9,073 nt of DNA from Bacteroidota bacterium (GTDB lineage: Bacteria; Bacteroidota; Bacteroidia; Chitinophagales; Chitinophagaceae), in assembly GCA_023429985.1 (NCBI GenBank), contig JAEZCV010000019.1, positions 1-9,073 of the forward strand, read 5' to 3'. How positions within the stretch are numbered: the first letter of the stretch is position 1; each line of letters starts with the position of its first letter. Below the pieces are notes generated by a model, which saw only the letters and a program-made list of their open reading frames with translations, ran no database searches and was not told the origin of the DNA. A program made the translations under genes and the position numbers. This document shows positions 1 through 6,166 of this stretch, one piece after another.

Positions 1-1428
1 ATATTAACCATAACAATTGATCCTGTTGACGCAAAAGATTTTGATGATGCTATTTCATTCAGGGTTTTAAAGAATGGCAATTTTGAAATTGGAGTTCACA
101 TTGCTGATGTGAGTCATTATGTACTTCCTGGCACCAAACTCGATGAAACAGCATACGGTAAAGCAACATCTGTATACCTTCCCGATCGGGTTAATCCCAT
201 GCTGCCAGAACATATCTCCAATGTATTGTGCTCTTTAAGACCAAAAGAAGATAAACTTACATTTTCAGCAGTATTTCAAATGACACCTAAAGGACAGGTA
301 AAGCAATACTGGCTGGGAAGAACTGTTATTCATTCCAATCATCGCTTTACTTACGAAGAAGTGCAGGAGATCATTGAAAAAGAAGATGGATTATACAGCG
401 ATGAAATTTTATTGCTGAATAATATAGCGCAAAGACTTCGTAAAAAAAGATTTGATGCTGGCGCCATAAATTTCTCAAGCACCGAAGTGCGTTTCAAGCT
501 GGATGAAAAAGGAAAGCCCATAGGAATTATGGTGAAGGAAAGCAAGGAAGCCCACCAGCTGATTGAAGAATTTATGTTACTTGCCAACAAATATGTTGCT
601 CAAAAAGTTGCAGGTATCGAAGTCAATAAAAAACCACTTCCTTTTCCTTACAGGGTGCACGATCTGCCATCAGAAGAAAAGCTCCTTCCATTCATGGCCT
701 TTGCCAGGAAGTTTGGACATAAATTCGATACGTCAACCCCTGAATTAATTGCAGAATCTTTCAATACCATGTTGCGCGATGTTACAGGAAAGCCCGAGCA
801 GCATGTTTTGGAGCAGTTAGGGATTCGCACCATGGCGAAAGCTATTTATACTTCCGAAAATATTGGTCATTATGGTTTAGGCTTTGAGCATTATTGCCAT
901 TTTACTTCGCCCATCAGGCGTTACCCCGATATTATGGTACACCGCGTTCTGGAGGAAGTGTTGAAAGATAAAGCGAAGCCTGATAAAAAAATGGAGCAGA
1001 AATGCAAACATTGCAGTGAAAGAGAGCGTGCCGCCATGGATGCCGAAAGAGCTGCCAATAAATACAAGCAGGTTGAATATATGCAGGATTTCATTGGCGA
1101 AGAATTTGAGGGTGTCATCAGCGGTGTTGCTGCTTTCGGTTTCTGGGTTGAAACCATCGAGCATAAATGCGAAGGCATGGTGAGTATTACCAGTCTTGCA
1201 GAGTACGACGAATTCAGGCTGGTTGATACAGATTATAGTTTAGTGGGAATGCGCAGTGGAAGGAAATTTCGAATGGGCGACCGGGTTAGGATAAAGGTTA
1301 TTGCTGCCAGTCTTGAAAAGCGCCAGCTTGACTACGAATGGGTATTAACAGCTACCCTGGAAGAGAAAGAAGAAATTCATGTAACCGAAAAACATAAAAC
1401 AAAAAAGAAGAAAAAGAAGTCAGAATAA
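1..1428 (+). CDS. rnr: Ribonuclease R, C-terminal part (5' end outside window)
   Basis: This is a processive 3'-to-5' exoribonuclease of the RNB (RNase II/R) family, which degrades structured RNA in the cytoplasm. The open frame runs from base 1 with no start, so the N-terminal cold-shock domains and the start of the RNB domain lie upstream; 475 codons are visible. At codons 7-17 the catalytic motif DPVDAKDFDDA is present, with all four metal-binding aspartates (7, 13, 15, 16; they align with D201/D207/D209/D210 of E. coli RNase II). Codons around 301-310 hold FTSPIRRYPD, the conserved arginine-containing RNB segment. An S1 RNA-binding domain lies at about codons 365-450, followed by a very lysine-rich tail (KHKTKKKKKKSE) typical of RNase R rather than RNase II. 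A GTG at 109 lies inside the domain and is not the true start. The next gene begins 24 nt downstream without an obvious promoter, so co-transcription is likely. The call is secure. Confidence 0.96.
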   Translation: MLTITIDPVDAKDFDDAISFRVLKNGNFEIGVHIADVSHYVLPGTKLDETAYGKATSVYLPDRVNPMLPEHISNVLCSLRPKEDKLTFSAVFQMTPKGQVKQYWLGRTVIHSNHRFTYEEVQEIIEKEDGLYSDEILLLNNIAQRLRKKRFDAGAINFSSTEVRFKLDEKGKPIGIMVKESKEAHQLIEEFMLLANKYVAQKVAGIEVNKKPLPFPYRVHDLPSEEKLLPFMAFARKFGHKFDTSTPELIAESFNTMLRDVTGKPEQHVLEQLGIRTMAKAIYTSENIGHYGLGFEHYCHFTSPIRRYPDIMVHRVLEEVLKDKAKPDKKMEQKCKHCSERERAAMDAERAANKYKQVEYMQDFIGEEFEGVISGVAAFGFWVETIEHKCEGMVSITSLAEYDEFRLVDTDYSLVGMRSGRKFRMGDRVRIKVIAASLEKRQLDYEWVLTATLEEKEEIHVTEKHKTKKKKKKSE

Positions 1429-1452
1429 TTCTTTTGATCATAACCGTCCACC

Positions 1453-2418
1453 ATGCACCAATTTGAAGAACTGTCGGCCCGATTTTCTGAAAAATTCTCT
1501 ACCGAACATTTTCCTCTTGCACCTGCCACTTTATATGATCCCAACCGGTATTTTTTGAAACTGGGTGGAAAGAGGGTAAGACCCGTGCTTTGCATTATGG
1601 GAAATGAGCTTTTTGGAGAAATTAATGAAGATGCCTGGCAGGTTTCAACAGCAATAGAACTGTTTCACAATTTCACATTGATTCACGACGATATCATGGA
1701 CAATGCTCCTTTAAGGCGGGGCATGTCCACGGTACATGAAAAATATGGAAGCAGTACGGCTTTACTTGCCGGCGACGTGATGCTGGTGAAAGCCTATGAT
1801 TACCTGAACAAGGTGAATACAAGGCATGCATCATCCATCATTCATTTGTTTAACAAAACAGCAAAAGAAGTATGCGAAGGCCAGCAACTGGATATGGATT
1901 TTGAGAAAAAAGAAGATGTAAGTATTGATGATTACCTGGAGATGATCAGCTTAAAAACATCGGTGCTACTGGCTGCCAGCCTGCAAATGGGAGCCATTCT
2001 TGGAGGCGCCCTGGATAGAAATCAAAAGCTTTTGTATGATTTTGGACTTAAACTCGGACTTGCCTTCCAGGTTCAGGACGATTATCTCGATGCATTTGGC
2101 GATCCTGAAAAATTTGGCAAGCAGGTGGGTGGTGATATCAGATCCAATAAAAAAACTTTTTTATGGATCCATGCGCTGGAAAAAGCTACCCCGGATCAGA
2201 AATCGGAATTGAAGGAACTTGCTAAAAGTGATGAAAAGAACAAAGTGGAAAAAACACTTTCTATCTACAGGCAATGTGGTGTTGATGAATGGGCACGTGC
2301 GCTGAAAGAAAAATATTTGAATGAGGCACTGGCTCATCTCGACGACATTGCCGTTATTTCAAACAGAAAAGAGCCATTGAAACAACTGGCTCATTTTCTT
2401 ATTAAAAGGGAAAGTTAG
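1453..2418 (+). CDS. Short-chain polyprenyl diphosphate synthase (probably FPP/GGPP range)
   Basis: This all-alpha trans-prenyltransferase condenses isopentenyl diphosphate with an allylic diphosphate in the isoprenoid pathway. Its 321 residues match the family's usual length. Visible motifs are GGKRVRP at 38-44 (substrate diphosphate binding), the first aspartate-rich motif DDIMD at 79-83 followed by LRRG at 87-90, KT at 168-169, GLAFQVQDD at 202-210, and the second aspartate-rich motif DDYLD at 209-213. The first motif is the short DDxxD form, without the two-residue insertion of E. coli-type IspA (DDxxxxD). The residue five before it is Phe74, with Thr75 at minus four. In this family a bulky residue at minus five limits chain length, so I infer a C15-C20 product rather than a C40 quinone tail. 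The ATG at 1453 is the natural start; no Shine-Dalgarno is visible. It sits 24 nt after rnr and is probably in its operon. The gene is not named because product length cannot be read securely. Confidence 0.93.
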   Translation: MHQFEELSARFSEKFSTEHFPLAPATLYDPNRYFLKLGGKRVRPVLCIMGNELFGEINEDAWQVSTAIELFHNFTLIHDDIMDNAPLRRGMSTVHEKYGSSTALLAGDVMLVKAYDYLNKVNTRHASSIIHLFNKTAKEVCEGQQLDMDFEKKEDVSIDDYLEMISLKTSVLLAASLQMGAILGGALDRNQKLLYDFGLKLGLAFQVQDDYLDAFGDPEKFGKQVGGDIRSNKKTFLWIHALEKATPDQKSELKELAKSDEKNKVEKTLSIYRQCGVDEWARALKEKYLNEALAHLDDIAVISNRKEPLKQLAHFLIKRES

Positions 2419-2453
2419 TATTTGTAAATGATCATGTACACCTGGCACTTATC

Positions 2454-2822
2454 TTAAATGTAAGTGGTAGTGATATCAAACCCTATCACGATCGCGGCAA
2501 TAATAACTGCTACATCTATAAGTATACTGAAAAAGAATGCAGGGATGGTAACCCTTGTAGGCATAGCTGCCAGATTGGTAACCAGTGATATTCCCATTGC
2601 CACCAGGGCAAGCATAAAAAGGATCATATTGGTTCCAGCCAGCAATACAGCCATAACAGTTATTGGAGTAAGGATACATCCATGTCCGGCGAGTGCAATT
2701 CCAAGCCATAACAGCCTGTTTTCTTCCTGGCCTTTACACCAGGTCATAAACCTTGACCAAAAATTTGATGATGTATTTTCCTGTGTTAGCGTTATCGAAG
2801 GGGTGAAAGTTGTGGAATCCAT
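2454..2822 (-). CDS. Small three-helix membrane protein, function unknown
   Basis: The product has 122 residues. The first 35 or so are polar and Ser/Thr/Gln-rich, so probably cytosolic. Three hydrophobic segments follow at about 37-62, 65-86 and 92-115, with a short polar C-terminus. The segment ENRLLWLGIALAGHG at 34-48 and the proline- and glycine-containing turns look like a real integral membrane protein; I recall similar uncharacterised Chitinophagaceae proteins but cannot name a family. An equally long frame exists on the opposite strand (2464-2832). The minus strand is preferred because its product has a sensible polar head plus regular membrane helices, while the other reads as scattered hydrophobic sequence. 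It is convergent with the prenyl synthase gene (35 nt between stops) and divergent from nhaC. A 7-of-8 match to the Bacteroidota -7 box lies 20 nt before the ATG. No function is proposed. Confidence 0.72.
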   Translation of the reverse strand: MDSTTFTPSITLTQENTSSNFWSRFMTWCKGQEENRLLWLGIALAGHGCILTPITVMAVLLAGTNMILFMLALVAMGISLVTNLAAMPTRVTIPAFFFSILIDVAVIIAAIVIGFDITTTYI

Positions 2823-2842
2823 TTTCTATTGATTTAGTAGTG

Positions 2843-2850
2843 CAAATTTC
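2843..2850 (-). promoter_or_regulatory. Possible -7 box for the small membrane protein
   Basis: On the minus strand the sequence reads GAAATTTG, one mismatch from TAnnTTTG, 20 nt upstream of the ATG at 2822. No good -33 element is visible at the expected distance, so this is weak. Confidence 0.3.
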
Positions 2851-2877
2851 TTTTTCAACAGGGTGTTATTGGCTGAT

Positions 2878-2919
2878 GATGATTAATTTAAAAACTGAGT
2901 TTAATCATCCTTTTTTTTT
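2878..2919 (+). terminator. Hairpin plus T9 tract, terminator-like on the + strand
   Basis: A perfect 9-bp inverted repeat, GATGATTAA (2878-2886) and TTAATCATC (2901-2909), encloses a 14-nt loop and is followed by C and nine Ts (2911-2919). This is the form of an intrinsic terminator reading left to right, though the stem is AT-rich and therefore weak. No + strand gene lies directly upstream; the nearest ends at 2418. If it acts, it would stop read-through antisense to the small membrane protein before it reaches nhaC. Confidence 0.4.
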
Positions 2920-2960
2920 CTGGTGGCAGCTAAAAAGCAGGTTGCTGATTCAAAAACCTA

Positions 2961-2968
2961 TAATTTAG
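2961..2968 (+). promoter_or_regulatory. Probable -7 box of nhaC
   Basis: TAATTTAG matches TAnnTTTG at 7 of 8 positions and ends 18 nt before the nhaC ATG. A TTG at 2942-2944 could be the -33 element, though the 16-nt spacing is short. The leader would be about 13 nt. Confidence 0.45.
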
Positions 2969-2986
2969 GCAGGCCAAATCAATTAT

Positions 2987-4531
2987 ATGCAGCAGGAAAA
3001 ACTGATTAAAACGCCGGGGCTTTTCCAGGCACTGATACCCATAATTTTTCTTATCCCGCTCCTTGCTTTAAACGTAATTTTATTTGAAGATCCATTGGGA
3101 GGTCCCAACCAGATTGTTTTAATACTTTCCGCTGCCGTAGCTGCATTGGTGGGTATCAGTTTGAATATTCCTTTTTCACGTTTGCTGAAAGGTGCTGTAA
3201 ACAGCATCATGTCATCGCTTCCTGCCATACTTATTTTATTATTGATCGGTGCTTTGGCAGGCACATGGCTGATCAGCGGCATTGTTCCGTCAATGATATA
3301 TTATGGTTTGAAAGTTTTAAACCCAACCATTTTCCTACTTGCATCGGTAATTGTTTGCGCCATTGTGAGCCTTGCAACGGGAAGTTCATGGTCAACTGTT
3401 GCAACAGTGGGAATTGCATTGCTGGGAATAGGGAAGGCCATGGAAATAAATGAAGGCCTGATTGCCGGTGCCATCATATCAGGAGCATATTTTGGCGATA
3501 AGATCTCGCCCATGTCAGATACAACCAATCTTGCACCGGCCATGGCCGGAACAGATTTGTTTACGCACATCAGGTACATGCTTTTAACAACGGTTCCCAC
3601 CTTAATTATTACACTGATCATTTTCTTTTTAATTGGATTATCATTCGATACGGGTTCCACTGAAGTAAGTACGGCTGCTTTGTCTGCTTCCATAAAATCC
3701 AAATTCAACATCAATCCCTTATTATTTATTGTACCTGCTGTAGTAATATGGATGATCGTAAAAAAAGTGAATGCCATTCCTGCGCTGTTAATTGGTTCCT
3801 TGCTGGGAGGATTATTTGCAGTGATCTTCCAGCCACAGATCATCAACGAGATATTTACTTCCAATTTGAAATGGGATTCAGAAACGGAACCTATGCCCGG
3901 GTATGCTGCCCGATCGTACAGTGCGATTATGAGTGCTATTGGCTCCGATGTGGCGCTTACTTCGGATAATGAAATTGCATCAGGATTATTAAAATCACGT
4001 GGCATGTATGGGATGCTGAATACCATCTGGCTGATTATTACTGCCCTGAGTTTTGGTGGTATTATGGAAGAAGCAGGATTGTTGCAAAGGATCACCGCAC
4101 CTCTGGTAAGAAAAGTGAGGTCGGCAGGCGGACTGGTTACCACTACTGCTGCCAGTTGTGTATTCACCAACGTTACAGCTTCCGATCAATACCTTTCCAT
4201 TGTGGTTCCGGGAAAGATGTTTGCTAACACTTATAAAAAGCTCGGACTGGCTCCGCAAAATTTAAGTCGCACACTGGAAGATTCAGGAACGGTGACTTCC
4301 GTTTTGGTTCCATGGAATACATGTGGCGCCACGCAAACAGCTGTGTTGGGTGTTTCCACTTATTTATATGCGCCCTATGCCTTTTTTAATATTATCAGTC
4401 CCTTCATGACCATCGCCTTTGCCTACCTGAAAATTAAAATTGCATGGTTAAGACCTGCCGAAGCGGATAAAGTTCACCCCTCAAATATTTCCGACGAACC
4501 TGAAGATAAACCGGTAGATTATTTGCAATAA
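2987..4531 (+). CDS. nhaC: NhaC-family Na+/H+ antiporter
   Basis: This is an inner-membrane secondary transporter that exchanges Na+ (possibly other cations or organic solutes) for protons, serving pH and sodium homeostasis. The 514 residues with roughly a dozen hydrophobic segments fit the NhaC family. Diagnostic stretches are TGSSWST at 131-137, GAYFGDKISPMSDTTNLAP at 166-184 (conserved Asp171 and Asp178 in a membrane segment), FTNVTASDQY at 393-402, and LVPWNTCGATQT at 440-451 near the last helices. The C-terminus from about 490 is hydrophilic and acidic (SDEPEDKPVDYLQ), probably cytosolic. The ATG at 2987 follows a near-consensus -7 box, giving a short leader, and no upstream in-frame start looks better. 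It appears monocistronic: divergent from the gene to its left, with an 89-nt gap holding a GC-rich palindrome before the next gene. NhaC-type proteins vary in substrate, so the exact ion pair is inference. Confidence 0.93.
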   Translation: MQQEKLIKTPGLFQALIPIIFLIPLLALNVILFEDPLGGPNQIVLILSAAVAALVGISLNIPFSRLLKGAVNSIMSSLPAILILLLIGALAGTWLISGIVPSMIYYGLKVLNPTIFLLASVIVCAIVSLATGSSWSTVATVGIALLGIGKAMEINEGLIAGAIISGAYFGDKISPMSDTTNLAPAMAGTDLFTHIRYMLLTTVPTLIITLIIFFLIGLSFDTGSTEVSTAALSASIKSKFNINPLLFIVPAVVIWMIVKKVNAIPALLIGSLLGGLFAVIFQPQIINEIFTSNLKWDSETEPMPGYAARSYSAIMSAIGSDVALTSDNEIASGLLKSRGMYGMLNTIWLIITALSFGGIMEEAGLLQRITAPLVRKVRSAGGLVTTTAASCVFTNVTASDQYLSIVVPGKMFANTYKKLGLAPQNLSRTLEDSGTVTSVLVPWNTCGATQTAVLGVSTYLYAPYAFFNIISPFMTIAFAYLKIKIAWLRPAEADKVHPSNISDEPEDKPVDYLQ

Positions 4532-4554
4532 GAAATTTTTCAACCCGTTGCAGT

Positions 4555-4582
4555 CCGGCAGGTCCTGCCTGCCGGCAGGCAG
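4555..4582. repeat. GC-rich palindrome with two alternative hairpins
   Basis: An 18-bp perfect palindrome, CTGCCTGCCGGCAGGCAG, lies at 4565-4582. It overlaps a second possible hairpin: CCGGCAGG (4555-4562) pairs with CCTGCCGG (4568-4575) across a 5-nt loop. The two cannot form together. It sits 23 nt after the nhaC stop in AT-richer sequence. No clean T-tract follows, so I call it a dispersed palindromic intergenic repeat, possibly helping to end nhaC transcripts. From memory, TGCCTGCCGGCAGGCA-like palindromes recur between genes in Bacteroidota genomes; this was not checked here. Confidence 0.6.
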
Positions 4583-4608
4583 CTTTCCAATTTCCCAATT
4601 GGTTACTT

Positions 4609-4616
4609 TAATTTTG
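4609..4616 (+). promoter_or_regulatory. -7 promoter box for the DUF2027-like/Smr gene
   Basis: TAATTTTG is a perfect TAnnTTTG match ending 4 nt before the ATG at 4621. TTTC at 4584-4587 could be the -33 element (spacer 21 nt). Transcription should start at or within a few bases of the ATG, so the mRNA would be leaderless. Confidence 0.65.
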
Positions 4617-4620
4617 CTAC

Positions 4621-5628
4621 ATGAAATACCAGGTGGGCGATAAGATACTTGTGCTGCATTCAAATGAAGAAGGTGAAGTGATTGATATCATTAACGATGA
4701 GATGGTGATGATTGAGGTGAGGGGCGTGAAGTTTCCGGCCTACATGGACCAGATAGACTTTCCCTATTTTAAAAGATTTACGGAAAAAAAATTATTTCCT
4801 CCCAAAAAGGAAAGAAAATTTGTTGAAGACATCAAAAAGGAAAAGCCCATTGCCAATAAAGTTATTGATGGCGTTTGGCTTTCTTTCATACCCAAATTTG
4901 TATCAGACGAATTTGGCGATGATGTGGTAAGCGAATTAAAGATCTACCTCGTAAACCGTACCGATAAAGCATACAACTTTAGTTACAGTTTACATTTTTT
5001 TGGCAATCCCGATTTTGAGCTGAAAGGAGAGATCAATGCCTTCAATGATTTTTACCTGCACGATGTTGACTTTGAAGAAATGAATGACAGTCCTGCTTTT
5101 AATTTTGAATTTTCTTTACTGCAAACAGAAAAAGGTAAGGCTGATTATTACGAAACCTTTGTCAAGATCAAGCCTAAACAATTATTCAATCGCATTGAAG
5201 AACTGAAATTAAAAGGAGAAGCAAATTTTACTTACCGTTTGTTTGAAACCTATCCTGATAAACCAGTTGAACTGGATCTTGATCTGCCTGCGAAAGGTGC
5301 CAAAGTGTATAGTTTGCAGGATATCAGGAAACATCTTCAGCCGGCACGTTCTGTTGTTGATCTTCATATTGAAAAGCTGAGCGATAACTGGAAGAAAATG
5401 TCCAATGCCGAGATCCTGGGCATACAATTAAAAGAATTTGAAAAATGGTATGAACTGGCCATCGTGCATCGTCAGTCACAACTTATAATAATTCATGGTA
5501 TTGGAACGGGCAAGTTGCGTGATGAGATCCATGATATTCTCCGCCGGAAAAAGGAAGTGAAGTCTTTTGTAAATCAATACCATCCATCTTTTGGTTATGG
5601 GGCTACCGAAATATTTTTCCAGTATTGA
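4621..5628 (+). CDS. DUF2027-like protein with C-terminal Smr domain
   Basis: A 335-residue soluble protein. Residues 1-50 (YQVGDKILVLHSNEEGEVI and following) resemble a small beta-barrel of the KOW/SH3 type. A charged linker at about 55-80 leads to a beta-rich middle region (about 85-235) of the kind annotated DUF2027 in Bacteroidota. The C-terminus (about 244-335) is an Smr domain, the nuclease/nucleic-acid-binding module also found at the end of MutS2. It shows DLH at 247-249 and HGIGTGKLR at 292-300, the conserved HGxGxGxLR loop. There is no MutS ATPase, so this is not MutS2. By analogy with Smr proteins a role in cleaving or binding nucleic acid, for example in ribosome rescue or recombination, is possible; it is only inference for this architecture. 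The ATG lies 4 nt after a perfect promoter box, which supports this start. It may be co-transcribed with the lipoprotein gene 46 nt downstream. Confidence 0.85.
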   Translation: MKYQVGDKILVLHSNEEGEVIDIINDEMVMIEVRGVKFPAYMDQIDFPYFKRFTEKKLFPPKKERKFVEDIKKEKPIANKVIDGVWLSFIPKFVSDEFGDDVVSELKIYLVNRTDKAYNFSYSLHFFGNPDFELKGEINAFNDFYLHDVDFEEMNDSPAFNFEFSLLQTEKGKADYYETFVKIKPKQLFNRIEELKLKGEANFTYRLFETYPDKPVELDLDLPAKGAKVYSLQDIRKHLQPARSVVDLHIEKLSDNWKKMSNAEILGIQLKEFEKWYELAIVHRQSQLIIIHGIGTGKLRDEIHDILRRKKEVKSFVNQYHPSFGYGATEIFFQY

Positions 5629-5678
5629 TGCAACGGCTTTGAGATGAAGTTTGTCAGGTGATGAAAACCGCGGTATGA
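5628..5678 (+). other. Chain of three mini-ORFs linking two genes
   Basis: Between the Smr gene and the lipoprotein lie three tiny ORFs: 5628-5642 (MQRL), 5644-5661 (MKFVR) and 5661-5678 (MKTAV). The first start overlaps the Smr stop (TGATG), the second follows the first stop by one base, the third overlaps the second stop (TGATG), and its stop overlaps the lipoprotein ATG (ATGA). They could let ribosomes pass from one gene to the next by stop-start coupling, or be chance in a 46-nt gap. Confidence 0.25.
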
Positions 5679-6070
5679 GAAATTTCATTTTCCTGGTGAT
5701 CTGCTGCCTTAGTTTTTTTGCCTGTTCAAAAGAATCTGCTTCAGCAGATATCAGTGGTAAATATTCCGGGACCTTTATCAGAACATCACCTCTGATATTT
5801 CCAACGCCCACAGATGTTACTCTTAACCTGAATAATGGAAGTTTTTCTGGTACATCATCTAATGCGCGTTATCCCGCCATTTGTCATGGTAGTTATACAA
5901 ACGATGATGAAGAGATCAATTTCACCAATGCCTGTGTATGGACAGCGGATTTTGACTGGACACTGACACTGGATGGCATTTATGAATATGAAATAAAAGG
6001 CGACCGTTTAAAAATCTGGAAAGAAAGCGGTGAGATAACCGATGTGTATGATTTGCGAAAGATTGAATAG
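5675..6070 (+). CDS. Small lipoprotein, lipocalin-like beta-rich, function unknown
   Basis: Starting at the ATG at 5675 the product has 131 residues and begins with a typical lipoprotein signal, MRNFIFLVICCLSFFAC, with the lipidated Cys at 17 followed by Ser. The alternative upstream TTG at 5651 would add eight polar residues before the signal peptide, so the ATG is preferred. The mature part of about 115 residues alternates short beta-strand stretches (GKYSGTF, VTLNLNNGSFSG, INFTNACVW, RLKIWK), like the small lipocalin-like lipoproteins common in Bacteroidota; this is an impression of fold, not a family match. Two cysteines in the mature part (within AICHGS and NACVW) could form a disulfide after export. 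It probably sits in the cell envelope. It is transcribed with, or just after, the Smr gene. No ligand or role can be read from the sequence. Confidence 0.82.
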   Translation: MRNFIFLVICCLSFFACSKESASADISGKYSGTFIRTSPLIFPTPTDVTLNLNNGSFSGTSSNARYPAICHGSYTNDDEEINFTNACVWTADFDWTLTLDGIYEYEIKGDRLKIWKESGEITDVYDLRKIE

Positions 6071-6090
6071 GTGGGGGTGCTGCCCTTTTC

Positions 6091-6144
6091 TTTCTCTTTC
6101 TCTTTCTCTTTCTCTTTCTGTTTCTCTTTCTGTTTCTCTTTCTC
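6091..6144. repeat. Hexanucleotide microsatellite (TTTCTC/TTTCTG), nine units
   Basis: Nine tandem 6-bp units fill 54 bp: units 1-4, 6, 8 and 9 are TTTCTC, and units 5 and 7 are TTTCTG. Further pyrimidines precede it from about 6083, so apart from the two Gs one strand is wholly pyrimidine. The tract ends 9 nt before the rnpB -7 box and covers the region where the -33 element should lie. The last TTTCTG unit (6127-6132) ends in TCTG, a 3-of-4 match to the TTTG -33 element, 21 nt before the -7 box. Confidence 0.9.
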
Positions 6145-6153
6145 CATTTAATT

Positions 6154-6161
6154 TATCTTTG
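6154..6161 (+). promoter_or_regulatory. -7 promoter box of rnpB
   Basis: TATCTTTG is a perfect TAnnTTTG match. It ends 5 nt before the first base of the P1 helix of RNase P RNA (6167), the expected distance to a transcription start. The likely -33 region falls inside the hexanucleotide repeat. Confidence 0.75.
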
Positions 6162-6166
6162 CATTT

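Noticed and set aside
2446..2466. CACTTA/TAAGTG inverted repeat between the convergent prenyl synthase and membrane protein genes
   Set aside because: Six base pairs with no T-tract; too weak to call a terminator, and it overlaps the end of the minus-strand gene.
2464..2832. 122-codon + strand frame opposite the small membrane protein
   Set aside because: Both strands are open, and the terminator-like hairpin at 2878 could suit it, but the minus-strand product has the more coherent topology (polar head, three even membrane helices).
3301..4170. 289-codon open frame on the minus strand inside nhaC
   Set aside because: It is fully antisense to a well-conserved antiporter; its product shows no ordered domain and simply mirrors hydrophobic codons.
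5651..5674. TTG start for the lipoprotein
   Set aside because: It would place eight polar residues before a compact lipoprotein signal; the ATG at 5675 gives the standard form. The same reasoning rejected TTG starts at 7475 and 7962, and GTG at 109.
6071..6090. G-run followed by TGCTGCCCTTTTC after the lipoprotein as a terminator
   Set aside because: Only three to four G-C pairs can form, and the T stretch belongs to the microsatellite; not enough to call.
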